Positions 33,261 through 42,519 are shown, counted from the stretch's first letter. The stretch: 64,000 nt of DNA from an uncultured Eubacteriales bacterium (GCA_900552015.1 URXY01000004.1:1-64000), one strand, 5' to 3'. Notes: generated by a model from the sequence alone, not told the origin. Made by a program: numbers and translations.

Positions 33261-34379
33261 ATGCTGGAATTTGTCATTCCCTGCCTCTTGGGCCTTGAGA
33301 GCTTAGTGGGCGATGAGATCAAAAAGCTCGGCCTTTCTGATGTGCGCGTTGAGAACGGCCGCGTCCTCTGCCGCGGCGAGGCGCGCGACATCGCGCGGCT
33401 CAACATCAACCTGCGCTGCGGCGCGCGCGTCATCCTGGTGCTGCACAAGTTCCGCGCGACGGATTTTGAATCGCTCTTTCAGGGCGTGCGCGCGGTACAC
33501 TGGGAGGACTGGATCCCCCGCGAGGGGGAGTTTCCCGTCGTGGGCTACTCCATCAACTCGACGCTCCACTCCGTGCCCGCCTGCCAGTCGATCGTCAAAA
33601 AGGCGGTCGTCGACCGCCTGAGCGCGGCCTACGGCATCGCGCAGTTCCCCGAAACGGGGCGGCGCTATCAGGTGCGCTTTTCCATCATGAAGGACGAAGT
33701 TACCGTCGGGCTCGACACCTCGGGCGAGGGTCTTTACAAGCGCGGCTACCGCGCCCACGGCGTGGCGGCCCCGCTCAAGGAAACGCTCGCCGCCGCAATG
33801 GTCAAGCTCTCGCACTACAATGGGCGCGACCCGTTCTGCGACCCGTTCTGCGGCAGCGGCACCATCGCCATCGAGGCGGCGCTCATCGCGCGCAACCGTG
33901 CGCCGGGCCTCAACCGCAGCTTTGCCGCCCAGCACTGGGCCACGCTCGATAAAATGCTCTGGCTCGACGCGGCGGACGAGGCCATGGACAAGGAATTCCA
34001 CGGCAAGTACGAGATCTGGGGCGGCGACATCGACCCCGACGCCGTCGAGCTCTCGCGCCACAACGCCGAGCTCGCCGAGGTCGACGACATCGTCAAGTTC
34101 GAGGTCGATGACGCCACGCGTTTCCACTGGGGCGGGCTCTATGGCCGCATCGTGACGAACCCGCCGTATGGCGAGCGGCTTCTTGAGCGCGAAGAGGCGG
34201 GCGAGCTCTATAAAGCCTTCGGCAAGGCGATGGATAAGCTGCCCGACACCTGGCGGGTGTATGTGCTGTCGTCACATCCAGATTTTGAGCGCTGCTACGG
34301 GCGCTTTGCCGATAAGAAACGTAAGTTGTACAATGGCATGCTCAAATGTGATCTTTTCATGTATGGAAAAAGATTGTAA
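33261..34379 (+). CDS. THUMP-domain rRNA guanine-N2 methyltransferase (RlmL/YpsC-like)
   Basis: 372 aa. N-terminal ferredoxin-like/THUMP region (1-about 155), then a Rossmann methyltransferase: DPFCGSGTIAIEAAL near 195 (AdoMet loop), GGDIDPDAVELSRHN near 255 and the catalytic NPPYGERL near 298. It should methylate the N2 of a guanine in 23S rRNA (m2G2445 in the E. coli protein); the second methyltransferase half of RlmKL is absent, as usual in Firmicutes. The start at 33261 follows CGGGAG and the promoter; the longer frame upstream would run through the promoter. Confidence 0.88.
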   Translation: MLEFVIPCLLGLESLVGDEIKKLGLSDVRVENGRVLCRGEARDIARLNINLRCGARVILVLHKFRATDFESLFQGVRAVHWEDWIPREGEFPVVGYSINSTLHSVPACQSIVKKAVVDRLSAAYGIAQFPETGRRYQVRFSIMKDEVTVGLDTSGEGLYKRGYRAHGVAAPLKETLAAAMVKLSHYNGRDPFCDPFCGSGTIAIEAALIARNRAPGLNRSFAAQHWATLDKMLWLDAADEAMDKEFHGKYEIWGGDIDPDAVELSRHNAELAEVDDIVKFEVDDATRFHWGGLYGRIVTNPPYGERLLEREEAGELYKAFGKAMDKLPDTWRVYVLSSHPDFERCYGRFADKKRKLYNGMLKCDLFMYGKRL

Positions 34380-34383
34380 CGCC

Positions 34384-34524
34384 GCGCGCTACGCGGCGGG
34401 GGAGCTCCCGCACCGTGCGGGGATGCGTAAAAGGGGGATATTCTCTTTCTCAGAAAGAGAATATCCCCCTTTGAGAGTTCCGTCCCCATGGTATGTGGAA
34501 CTATGCAGCAGCCCTGCGGGCTGC
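34384..34524. repeat. Structured intergenic repeat, family 2, copy 1
   Basis: Four stems in a row: CGCCGCG/CGCGGCG (34382-34398), CCCGCA/TGCGGG near 34408-34422, a perfect 20-bp hairpin at 34430-34472 (AAAGGGG...ATTCTCTTTC with GAAAGAGAAT...CCCCTTT) and GCAGCCC/GGGCTGC (34508-34524), which abuts the hutG stop. The last two stems recur at 51671-51736. Confidence 0.65.
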
Positions 34525-34528
34525 AATA

Positions 34529-35536
34529 TTAGATACTCAGATCATTGAGCCTGCACAGCGTGTTGACGACGGCGAAGATGATGACCGCGCCGAGGTTTGC
34601 GGTGGTGTTGTCCTGATCGAAACGCGGCGAGATCTCGCAGATGTCAAATCCGCGGACCTTGCGCGTGCGCAGCACGTGCTTGATCAGCGGCAGCACGATC
34701 TCGGGGTCGAGGCCGAGCGACTGCGGCGCGCTGACGCCCGGGGCGAACGCGGACGAGAAAACGTCCGAGCAGACGGTGATGTACGTGTCGTCGCACTGAT
34801 AGAGAAACTGGTCCATGCGCTCAAGAATGGACTCCAAGTTCGAGGCCTGTAAATCTTTCGCGAGCACATAATCGACGCCGAGCTCCTCGGCCTTTTTGAA
34901 GAGGCTCACGGTGTTGCTGTGCTGCTGGATGCCGATGGGGAAATAGTGGTACGGCGTGCCCTCAGCCTTGCAGACGTCCGCCATCTGGCGGAACATCGTG
35001 CCGGACGAGTTGCCCATGTCGTACGGGCGCAGATCAAAGTGCGCGTCAAAGTTGACGATGCCGAGCTCCGGCGTCTTGCCCTTGTCCTTTAAGAAATTGT
35101 GCTGGCCCTGGAAGTGGCCGAATGTCGTCTCGTGGCCGCCGCCGAGCACGATGGGGAACAGGTTCCGGCGCAGAATTTCCTCCACGGCGCAGCCCAGCTC
35201 GCGCTGGCCCTCTTCGAGCGAAATTTCATCACAGATGATATCGCCCGCGTCGTAGAGCTTGACCTCCTGCGAGAACGTGCAGGGAAGGCCCGACATCTGG
35301 CCGCGCACAAAGTCCGGCGCGAGCGCCGTGCCCGTGCGGCCCTTGTTGCGCGCGACGCCCTTGTCGCTGCAAAAGCCGATGAAAGCAAAGCCGAGCTTGC
35401 CGGTAAACGGCGCGCCGTCGTCGTTCAGGTCGATGGGCTGCACCCACTGGTGCCAGCGAAACGCGTCGTAATCGGTCTCGCTGTCGATGCGCCCTTTCCA
35501 GCTGTCCATCGCGCTGACATAATGATCCAAAAGCAT
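34529..35536 (-). CDS. Formimidoylglutamase-like ureohydrolase
   Basis: 335 aa. Ureohydrolase fold with manganese-site motifs: LGGGHETTFGH near 135, NFDAHFDLRP near 163 and the SDVFSSAFAPGVSAP segment near 260. In arginase-family enzymes the last segment usually reads D-x-D; here the first of these two aspartates is a cysteine (CSD). The closest family by motif FAPGVSAP is formimidoylglutamase (HutG), which splits N-formimidoylglutamate to glutamate and formamide. No other hut gene is nearby. Start at 35536 is set by AAAGGAG 10 nt upstream, preferred to the GTG at 35548. Confidence 0.8.
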   Translation of the reverse strand: MLLDHYVSAMDSWKGRIDSETDYDAFRWHQWVQPIDLNDDGAPFTGKLGFAFIGFCSDKGVARNKGRTGTALAPDFVRGQMSGLPCTFSQEVKLYDAGDIICDEISLEEGQRELGCAVEEILRRNLFPIVLGGGHETTFGHFQGQHNFLKDKGKTPELGIVNFDAHFDLRPYDMGNSSGTMFRQMADVCKAEGTPYHYFPIGIQQHSNTVSLFKKAEELGVDYVLAKDLQASNLESILERMDQFLYQCDDTYITVCSDVFSSAFAPGVSAPQSLGLDPEIVLPLIKHVLRTRKVRGFDICEISPRFDQDNTTANLGAVIIFAVVNTLCRLNDLSI

Positions 35537-35578
35537 ATCTGATCGCACTCCTTTACCGTATTTGCAATGGTTTTCTGA

Positions 35579-37381
35579 TTATTCATCCAGCTTGAGGACG
35601 GCAAGGAAGGCCTCCGTCGGCACCTGCACGGTGCCGAGCGAGCGCATTTTCTTTTTGCCCTCCTTCTGCTTTTCGAGTAGTTTCTTCTTTCGGCTGATAT
35701 CGCCGCCGTAGCACTTGGCCAAAACGTCCTTGCGCATGGCCTTGACGGTCTCGCGCGCGATGATGCGCCCGCCGATGGCCGCCTGAATAGGAATTTCAAA
35801 GAGCTGGCGGGGAATGTTGTCCTTGAGCTTTTCGCACAGCTTTCTCGCCCGGCCGTAGGCCTTGTCGCGGTGGGCGATGAAAGAAAGCGCGTCCACCTGA
35901 TCGCCGTTGAGCAGGATGTCGACCTTCACAAGGTCGCTCGGGCGGTAGCCGGAGAGCTCGTAGTCGAGCGAGGCGTAGCCCTTGGTGTTGGCCTTGAGCG
36001 TATCAAAGAAATCGTAGATGATCTCGTTGAGCGGCATCTCGTAGTGCATTTCGACAAGGTAGGTGTCGAGATACTGCATATCCTTGAATTCGCCGCGCCG
36101 GTCCTGACACATCGGCATGATGTTGCCGACATAGTCGGGCGGCGTGACGATCGTCACCTTGACGTAGGGCTCCTCGGCACGCGCGATGTGCGCGGGGTCG
36201 GGGTAGTTGTGCGGGTTGTCGACGCGCACCATCGTGCCGTCGGTCTTGTAGACCTCGTAGATGACGCTCGGGAGCGTGGTGACAAGGTCCAGGTCAAATT
36301 CGCGCTCCAACCGCTCCTGAATGACCTCCATATGAAGCATCCCGAGGAAGCCGCAGCGGAAGCCGAAGCCCAGCGCGACGGACGATTCCGGCTCAAACGT
36401 CAGCGAAGCGTCGTTGAGCTGCAATTTTTCCAGCGCGTCGCGCAGGTCAGGGTATTTGCTGCCGTCCTCGGTGTAAATGCCGCAGTAGACCATCGAGCGC
36501 ACCTTGCGGTAGCCCGGCAGCGGCTCGCTCGCGGGATGCTCGACGCCCGTGACCGTGTCGCCGATCTGCGTCTCGTGCACGTCCTTGATGCTTGCGGTGA
36601 AGTAGCCGACCTGACCGGCCTCCAACTGCTTCGCGGGCTCCAGACCCAGCGGGCGCATCAAGCCGCATTCGAGCACCTTGAATGTTGCGCCCGTCGCCAT
36701 CATCTTGACCTCCATGCCGGGCTTGATCGTGCCCTGCTTCAAGCGCATATAGACGATAACGCCGCGGTAGGCGTCGTAATAGCTGTCGAAGATCAGCGCC
36801 TGAAGCGGCGCGTTCGGGTCGCCCTGCGGGCAGGGGAGGTTCTGCACGATGTCTTCGAGCACCGCGTCGATGTTGATGCCCTGCTTGGCGGATATCTCGG
36901 GCGCATCCTCGGCGGGGATGGCTAAAATGTCCTCGATCTCCTGCTTGACGCGCTTGGGGTCGGCGGCGGGCAGGTCGATCTTGTTGAGCACGGGGCGAAT
37001 TTCAAGGTCGTGCTCCATCGCGAGATACGTGTTCGCAAGCGTCTGCGCCTCGATGCCCTGCGAAGCATCGACGACCAGCAGCGCGCCCTCGCACGCCGCG
37101 AGCGAACGCGAGACCTCGTAGTTAAAGTCAACGTGGCCCGGCGTGTCGATGAGGTTCAGGGTGTAGACCTCACCGTCGGCGGCGGTGTAGTCGAACGTGA
37201 CGGCACGGGCTTTGATGGTGATGCCGCGCTCGCGCTCTAAGTCCATGTTGTCGAGGATCTGGTCCTCCATCTCGCGCGCGGAAACGGCGTTGCACTTTTC
37301 AAGAAGCCGGTCCGCCAGCGTCGACTTGCCGTGGTCGATGTGCGCGATGATGGAAAAATTTCGGATGTTCTTTTCGTTCAT
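35579..37381 (-). CDS. lepA: Elongation factor 4 (LepA)
   Basis: 600 aa, standard length. GTPase motifs AHIDHGKST near 12, DTPGHVDFNYE near 75 and NKIDLPAAD near 131; EF-G-like domains II-III and V; and the LepA-specific C-terminal domain (YGGDISRKKKLLEKQKEGKKKM near 560, spelled in part). It binds stalled ribosomes and back-translocates them. It follows an XRE regulator gene by 12 nt, so the two are cotranscribed. Confidence 0.96.
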   Translation of the reverse strand: MNEKNIRNFSIIAHIDHGKSTLADRLLEKCNAVSAREMEDQILDNMDLERERGITIKARAVTFDYTAADGEVYTLNLIDTPGHVDFNYEVSRSLAACEGALLVVDASQGIEAQTLANTYLAMEHDLEIRPVLNKIDLPAADPKRVKQEIEDILAIPAEDAPEISAKQGINIDAVLEDIVQNLPCPQGDPNAPLQALIFDSYYDAYRGVIVYMRLKQGTIKPGMEVKMMATGATFKVLECGLMRPLGLEPAKQLEAGQVGYFTASIKDVHETQIGDTVTGVEHPASEPLPGYRKVRSMVYCGIYTEDGSKYPDLRDALEKLQLNDASLTFEPESSVALGFGFRCGFLGMLHMEVIQERLEREFDLDLVTTLPSVIYEVYKTDGTMVRVDNPHNYPDPAHIARAEEPYVKVTIVTPPDYVGNIMPMCQDRRGEFKDMQYLDTYLVEMHYEMPLNEIIYDFFDTLKANTKGYASLDYELSGYRPSDLVKVDILLNGDQVDALSFIAHRDKAYGRARKLCEKLKDNIPRQLFEIPIQAAIGGRIIARETVKAMRKDVLAKCYGGDISRKKKLLEKQKEGKKKMRSLGTVQVPTEAFLAVLKLDE

Positions 37382-37393
37382 AACTTTTCTTCC

Positions 37394-38074
37394 TTATTTC
37401 CTGCCGAGCAGGGAATTGGTCTTTTCTTCGGTGCTGTGTAAAACCTGCGTCACGCTCTGCATGAGGCCGGGGTAGAGAGACGTGAGCGCCTCGTCCTCCA
37501 TGGACGCGAACGCACCGTCCTTTTCGGTGAGGGCTGCGAGCGAAGAGGCATAAGCGATGTAATCCGCACGCATTTGCGCGTCCACCGCGCCGGACTGGTA
37601 GGCCGTGCTGTCGAGGCTGAAGTAGCCCTCTTTTCCGCCGCTCGCACGGTGCAGCGCGCGGTAGAGCTGATAGAACGCGCCGCCAAGGTAGCTGCCCGCC
37701 GACGTGATGAGCGTGCGGTCGTTCGTCTTGCCGAGGAGCTCAAAAAGGACGCCCGCGGTGTTGACGAGCATCTTCTTTTGCAGCGTCGCGGCGATGCTGC
37801 CGCGCAGCGTACCCTTTTCATCGCTCGAATCGTAGAGCGATTCGGCGTCGATCATACCGCCGTCGCGGTCGAGCGTGCGCCCGAGCAGATAGTCTGCCGA
37901 CACATGGTAATAGTCGCAGGCCTTTTTCACAAAGGCAAGGCCCGGCTCGCGGATGCCGTTTTCGTAATGGGACAGCAGCGCCTGCGAAATGCCGAGCTCT
38001 TTGGCAGCCTTGCGCTGGGAGATGCCCTTTTCCTGCCGCAGCAGGGCAAGGGTGCGGGAAAAGTCAGCATTCAT
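37394..38074 (-). CDS. XRE-family transcriptional regulator upstream of lepA
   Basis: 226 aa. HTH at residues 7-60 (LLRQEKGISQRKAAKELGIS, LLSHYENGIREPG), then an alpha-helical domain of unknown function (70-226) with repeated Ala/Leu-rich helices and no recognised ligand motif. Start at 38074 follows GAGGT. Upstream it has its own promoter with overlapping ATAACC half-sites, suggesting autoregulation. Target genes unknown. Confidence 0.83.
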   Translation of the reverse strand: MNADFSRTLALLRQEKGISQRKAAKELGISQALLSHYENGIREPGLAFVKKACDYYHVSADYLLGRTLDRDGGMIDAESLYDSSDEKGTLRGSIAATLQKKMLVNTAGVLFELLGKTNDRTLITSAGSYLGGAFYQLYRALHRASGGKEGYFSLDSTAYQSGAVDAQMRADYIAYASSLAALTEKDGAFASMEDEALTSLYPGLMQSVTQVLHSTEEKTNSLLGRK

Positions 38075-38110
38075 GGCTATAACCTCGTCATTCAAAATAC
38101 GGTAGGTTAT

Positions 38111-38139
38111 AGTATAGCCTATTGATTACCACTTGTAAA
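38111..38139 (-). promoter_or_regulatory. Promoter of the XRE-lepA operon
   Basis: Minus-strand TTTACA (38134-38139), 17 nt, TATACT (38111-38116). The motif ATAACC occurs next to the -10 and again just before the start codon. Confidence 0.75.
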
Positions 38140-38170
38140 TCGAAAATCCGCAAAAAAGCGCAAAAAAGTA

Positions 38171-38196
38171 GGGCACGGCGGTCACCCGCCATGCCC
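38171..38196 (-). terminator. Terminator after the spoIIE gene pair
   Basis: Stem GGGCA-GGCGG / CCGCC-TGCCC followed on the minus strand by TTTTTTG, 27 nt past the stop at 38223. Confidence 0.75.
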
Positions 38197-38222
38197 TAAG
38201 GAGGAGAAGAAAATGACCCTGT

Positions 38223-38495
38223 TCAAATGAGCGCGCTCAGGAGCCATGCAAGCGCGATGCCGCCCGCACCGACGCCGCACCACAGCGCGGGCGAGCCGCG
38301 CCGCAGAAAGCTCTTTGTGCGCCTCTGCGTACGGCCGCAGCTTCGCGCTACGCGGCAAGCCTCGTCCACCAGCTTCTGCGCCGTCACGCCGCTGCGCGAG
38401 GCAATGTCACTGCGCACGATGAAGATCGCCTGCTCGAATAATTCCGTATCTGGCGAGTCGACGACAATGACCCGCCTTGATGTCCCCCTGACCAC
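38223..38495 (-). CDS. Small tail-anchored membrane protein, unknown
   Basis: 90 aa. A soluble part (VIVVDSPDTELFEQAIFIVR, then VTAQKLVDEACRVA) is followed by a basic stretch and a single C-terminal transmembrane helix (about 70-90). No named family recognised, though similar small proteins occur near sporulation genes in Clostridia. GTG start supported by GGGAGGTG 7 nt upstream. It lies 90 nt downstream of spoIIE and shares its terminator. Confidence 0.7.
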   Translation of the reverse strand: MVRGTSRRVIVVDSPDTELFEQAIFIVRSDIASRSGVTAQKLVDEACRVARSCGRTQRRTKSFLRRGSPALWCGVGAGGIALAWLLSALI

Positions 38496-38585
38496 TTGTG
38501 CAGCACCTCCCGCGGAAAAATATTCTAAGGGCAGTATGCCCCTCGCGCGGGAAGCTATACCGGCGCCGCAAATTTTTCCGGCCCA

Positions 38586-40613
38586 TTATACCTCCTGCGC
38601 ACCGGCCGCGTCCTTCGGGATATAGAGCGCCATCACACCTGCGTCGTCCGTTTCCCCGCGGCGGCCGATGCTCTCGGCAAGGATCGCCGAGACGAGCAAT
38701 TGCGGATTTTCACCCTCCCAGCCCGCGAGCAGGTTTTGCAGCCATTCGTCGTCCGTGCTGTCAGCCACGCCGTCGGACACCATGACAAGAAAGCTCCCCG
38801 GCGAAAGGCGAAGATGCGTCGCCTCCGGCGGCGGCGAGCCCTCCTGCAAGCCCGCCGGCAGGCACGAGCAGGTCACGCGGCGTACGGACCCGCCGCGCTT
38901 TAAATAGCTCGGCGCCGCGCCATACTTGTAGAGCTCGCCCTCGAGCGTCCGGAGTGAGAGCATCAAAAGGTCTACCGTCGTGAAGCTGTCGGTCGATTCG
39001 GCACGGAGCGAGAGCGCGCTGTTGAGCGTCTTGAGCGCGGGCGGCGCGTCGATGCCCGCGCGCAGGAAGCGCTCTAAAAGGCGCACAGCCATCGCAGACT
39101 CGCGCTGTGCCGCCTCGCCGCAGCCCATACCGTCGGAAAGGAGCAGACAAAGTGTGCCGTTTTCGGTCTCGAACTGGCTCGCGCTGTCGCCGCTCACACG
39201 CTCACCGCGCTTGGGCCGCAGCGACAGGCCCAGTTGATAGGGGTGCAGCGGCAGCGCGGACGCCGTCTGCGCATTTGCGCTGTCCGCCGCGCTCTGCAAA
39301 AGCTCGGAGAGCTGCGCGTACTGCGAGGCGGCCTTCGCGTGGTCCTCGGCGATCCTTTGCCGGTACTGCCGCCGCAGAAGGTAGGTGTGCAGCTCCTCGT
39401 TCACAGCGGACAGGAAGCTCGGAAAACGGATGCAGCGGTCAGCAAAATACGACGGGAAATCCTCGCCGCGCCCCTTTCCGCGCTGCAAAAGCGCGGCGGT
39501 CGCGTCGTTGAGCGCGGTATAGGTGCGCTGATACTCCTTTTCCCAGCAAAAATCACACAGCGCGCAGCCACGGCAGACCTTTTCCGCCGCGCGGTCGAAG
39601 ATGGCGGCGGGATTTTCCTCCGTCCGCTTCGGCGGGCGGGCGACGCTGTCGTAGAGGTCGCGCATCGCGGCGGCGGACTCCGTCAGCGTCTTGCGCAGTG
39701 CCGTATCGGATCGCGCTGTCTCCGATGCGTCGAGATGCCGTCCGCGGAAGAACTTCGGCGGGATGAGCAGGAAGAGCAGCGTGGCTGCAAGCGTCTCATA
39801 GACCAGCACGAGCCCGATCTGCGCGCTCATCGGCAGTGCAAAACACAGAATGCTGAACACGAACCACAGCGCCGAACCCACGCGGTTGCCCCGGCACGTC
39901 ACGCTCACGAGTATCGCTGCAAAGGCATATGCCGCCGCGTGTGTGAAGCCGCCGTCGCCTGCCGTCAGGTCCATCGCAAGGCCGATGCACACCGCCGCCG
40001 GAACGGATACCGCACCACTGCGCTCAAAGGCGGCGAGCAGCACCACGAGCATCGAGGCAATGCGCCCCGGCGCAAAGCCATTCGCCGTCTCGTAGGACGA
40101 AAAGGCCATCAGCACGCCCAACAGTATAAAAAGCGCGGCAAAGGGGTGCTCCTTTTCCTCGGGCGCGAGCAGCGCCCGGCCGCTCATCGCCCCCAGCGCC
40201 GTGAGCAGCAGGCAGACGAGGCAGTTCGCCGCCTCGCCCGCGGGGTCGCGCAGCACGTAGACAAATTCGACCGAGAGCATCATCCCCGCCGCCATCAGCG
40301 GCAGGAAAAAACGCTTTCGGTAGAGCTTCAAGTCAAAAAAGGCGTTGTTTGCCGTGAAGATGAGCACCGCCGCGGCAAAGGTGCGCAGCGCATGGGTGAA
40401 GGGCAGGAAGAGAAACGCCCCCGCCGACGCGCCGATGAACGCGCTCAGGCCCCGCACGCCCGGCCCCGCCGCGGCTGTCAGCCCAAGCGCGAGCGGCGCG
40501 TAGCCGCCGAAGACCTGCGCGCCGGAGAGCACCGCCGCGAGCGCAAAGCGCAGCGCGCAGTCCACAAATTTTCCCGACCATTCCTTGCTGCGCAGCAGCT
40601 CCATCCCTTTCAC
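38586..40613 (-). CDS. spoIIE: Stage II sporulation protein E phosphatase
   Basis: 675 aa. About ten N-terminal transmembrane helices (30-300), a cysteine cluster near 345 (CRGCALCDFCW), a coiled regulatory segment, and a C-terminal PP2C phosphatase with the metal aspartates in LLLSDGMGCG near 490 and VMVSDGVADS near 620. SpoIIE dephosphorylates SpoIIAA at the forespore septum to release sigma-F. It shows the organism is an endospore former or descends from one. GTG start with AAGGAGGGG 7 nt upstream. Confidence 0.94.
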   Translation of the reverse strand: MKGMELLRSKEWSGKFVDCALRFALAAVLSGAQVFGGYAPLALGLTAAAGPGVRGLSAFIGASAGAFLFLPFTHALRTFAAAVLIFTANNAFFDLKLYRKRFFLPLMAAGMMLSVEFVYVLRDPAGEAANCLVCLLLTALGAMSGRALLAPEEKEHPFAALFILLGVLMAFSSYETANGFAPGRIASMLVVLLAAFERSGAVSVPAAVCIGLAMDLTAGDGGFTHAAAYAFAAILVSVTCRGNRVGSALWFVFSILCFALPMSAQIGLVLVYETLAATLLFLLIPPKFFRGRHLDASETARSDTALRKTLTESAAAMRDLYDSVARPPKRTEENPAAIFDRAAEKVCRGCALCDFCWEKEYQRTYTALNDATAALLQRGKGRGEDFPSYFADRCIRFPSFLSAVNEELHTYLLRRQYRQRIAEDHAKAASQYAQLSELLQSAADSANAQTASALPLHPYQLGLSLRPKRGERVSGDSASQFETENGTLCLLLSDGMGCGEAAQRESAMAVRLLERFLRAGIDAPPALKTLNSALSLRAESTDSFTTVDLLMLSLRTLEGELYKYGAAPSYLKRGGSVRRVTCSCLPAGLQEGSPPPEATHLRLSPGSFLVMVSDGVADSTDDEWLQNLLAGWEGENPQLLVSAILAESIGRRGETDDAGVMALYIPKDAAGAQEV

Positions 40614-40691
40614 AGCTCGTCCCCTCCTTGTGCGTTGTGAAGGTTATTGTAAACGGACACGGCAGAAAAGGCTGTCGGGAAATGAGGGCGC

Positions 40692-40724
40692 AAAAAAAGA
40701 ACGTCCATCCGAAGACAGACGTTC
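40692..40724 (-). terminator. Terminator of the rimP-ribF operon
   Basis: Stem GAACGTC / GACGTTC with a TTCG-like apex, followed on the minus strand by seven Ts, 11 nt past the ribF stop. Confidence 0.85.
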
Positions 40725-40734
40725 CGTTTTCACA

Positions 40735-41628
40735 TTATTTGACGATCATTTCTGCCTCGCGGGCGTTTTTCGCGATCATGTCGTGCAGCTCCTGCGTGGA
40801 GGAGAATTTTTTCTCTTCGCGCAGGTAGTCGATAAAGTCGAGCTGTAATTTCTGCCCGTACAGGTCGCCGTCGAAGCCGACAAGATACGTCTCGATCGTC
40901 ACGGTGTTCTTGTCGCTCACCGTCGGCCGCACGCCGACGTTCGTCACGCCCACACACGTCTCGCCGCCTGGCAGGTGCGCGCGCGTGGCGTACACGCCGC
41001 GCTTCAAGGCGATGATGTGCTCCTCGGGGATGAGGTTTGCCGTCGGGAAAAGGGATTTTTTCCCGATGCCCTCGCCGTGGCGCACCGTGCCCTCCACAGA
41101 AAAATAGTGGCCAAGAAATTCCGACGCACGCTTCACCTCGCCCGCTTCCAGAAGCGTGCGGATATAGGTCGAGGAGACGGTCACACCGTCTTTTTCGACG
41201 CGCGGGATGATGTCGCAGCCGAGGCCGTGGGCGGCGCAGTAACTTCTGAGCTTTTCCACATCGCCCTCATTTTTGTGGCCGAAGCGGAAGTCGTGTCCCG
41301 CGACAAGGTGCACCGCGTGATACTTCCTGACGAGAAGCTCAGATATAAAGTCCTCCCACGGCATGGTCATCATGTTCCGGTCGAACGGCTCGACAAAGAC
41401 CTCCTGCACGCCGTATTGTGTGCGGATGATGTTCGCGCGCTCGGCGGGCGTCGTCAGCAGCGGCACGGGCCTTCCCGTGACAAACTCGCGCGGCGAGCGG
41501 TCAAACGTAAACGCCGCGGAGCGGCAGCCGCGCTCCTGCGCGCGGCGCACCGCCATTTTGAGCAGCTCGCCGTGCCCGATATGCACCCCGTCGAAAAAGC
41601 CCAGGGCGATAACTGTGGATCTATTCAT
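40735..41628 (-). CDS. ribF: Bifunctional riboflavin kinase / FAD synthetase
   Basis: 297 aa. N-terminal FAD synthetase nucleotidyltransferase (GFFDGVHIGHGEL near 10, DFRFGHKNEGD near 115, STYIRTLL near 153) and C-terminal flavokinase (GEGIGKKSLFPTANL near 185, TNVGVRPT near 225, ETYL near 245). It makes FMN and FAD from riboflavin. Last gene of the rimP-infB-truB operon, an arrangement common in bacteria. Confidence 0.96.
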   Translation of the reverse strand: MNRSTVIALGFFDGVHIGHGELLKMAVRRAQERGCRSAAFTFDRSPREFVTGRPVPLLTTPAERANIIRTQYGVQEVFVEPFDRNMMTMPWEDFISELLVRKYHAVHLVAGHDFRFGHKNEGDVEKLRSYCAAHGLGCDIIPRVEKDGVTVSSTYIRTLLEAGEVKRASEFLGHYFSVEGTVRHGEGIGKKSLFPTANLIPEEHIIALKRGVYATRAHLPGGETCVGVTNVGVRPTVSDKNTVTIETYLVGFDGDLYGQKLQLDFIDYLREEKKFSSTQELHDMIAKNAREAEMIVK

Positions 41629-41655
41629 AGTTTCGGTTTCCTTTTTGCGTCAGCG

Positions 41656-42519
41656 TCACACGCTGAAAAAATTTCGTTTCGAGGTGAGCGTGCCATCCTT
41701 CGCCTCCGACAGGGCAAGGAACGCCCCGTCGCGTCCGTAGACGCGGTACAGCCCGTCGGGGAGCTTTGCGCGCAGGGGATTGCCGCAGAGGCACTTGCGC
41801 TCCTGCTCGGCGCTCGGGATGGTGTAAGCCGGATACTGCCGGAACAGGCTGTCCGTGGGGCGGAGCAGAGCCTCTCCCTCGCGCTGCACGTCCTCGAGCG
41901 TCACAGCCTCGTCGATGCGGAAGTTCGACGCTTCCGTGCGGCGCAGCGCCGCCATGCAGCCGCCGCAGCCGAGCGCCTGACCGAGATCGTGGCACAGCGT
42001 ACGGATGTACGTGCCCTTCGAGCAAACGACGCGCAGGGCGTACTGCCCGTTCCCCAAATTCTGCGTCAGCGCAAGGTCGAAGATCGTGATGCTGCGCGGC
42101 TTGCGCGCGACCTCACGACCCTGGCGGGCGAGGTCGTAGAGCTTCTGGCCGTTTACCTTGATGGCCGAGTACATCGGCGGGATCTGCTCGATCTCGCCGA
42201 GAAAGCGCGGCAGCGCCGCGCGCACCTCGTCCTCCGTGACGGTCACGGCGCGCTCTTCGAGCGTTTCGCCGGTCGTATCCTGTGTGTCGGTCACAAGGCC
42301 GAGCTGCAAGACGGCCTCGTAGACCTTTTGCCCGCCCTCGGCAAAGGAGACGGCCTTGGTCGCCTGCCCGACGAACACAGGCAGCACGCCCGTCGCCATG
42401 GGGTCGAGCGTTCCGGCGTGGCCGACGCGTTTTTCACGCAGGATGCCGCGCAGCTTGGCACAGACATCCATGCTCGTCCAACCTGCGGGTTTGTCAATAA
42501 TGATAATGCCGTTGGGCAT
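41656..42519 (-). CDS. truB: tRNA pseudouridine-55 synthase
   Basis: 287 aa. DKPAGWTSMD at the N-terminus, the catalytic aspartate in GHAGTLDPMATGVLPV near residue 40 and the motif YSAIKVNGQKLYDLAR near 118, ending with a short PUA-like C-terminus. It converts U55 of tRNA to pseudouridine. It sits between the GNAT protein gene and ribF in the translation operon. Confidence 0.96.
   Translation of the reverse strand: MPNGIIIIDKPAGWTSMDVCAKLRGILREKRVGHAGTLDPMATGVLPVFVGQATKAVSFAEGGQKVYEAVLQLGLVTDTQDTTGETLEERAVTVTEDEVRAALPRFLGEIEQIPPMYSAIKVNGQKLYDLARQGREVARKPRSITIFDLALTQNLGNGQYALRVVCSKGTYIRTLCHDLGQALGCGGCMAALRRTEASNFRIDEAVTLEDVQREGEALLRPTDSLFRQYPAYTIPSAEQERKCLCGNPLRAKLPDGLYRVYGRDGAFLALSEAKDGTLTSKRNFFSV

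Noticed and set aside
38198..38230. A five-codon ORF (ATG to TGA) behind a perfect AAGGAGGAG
   Set aside because: Too short to be a gene by itself, overlaps the 3' end of an opposite-strand gene, and no following gene on the plus strand would use it as a leader.
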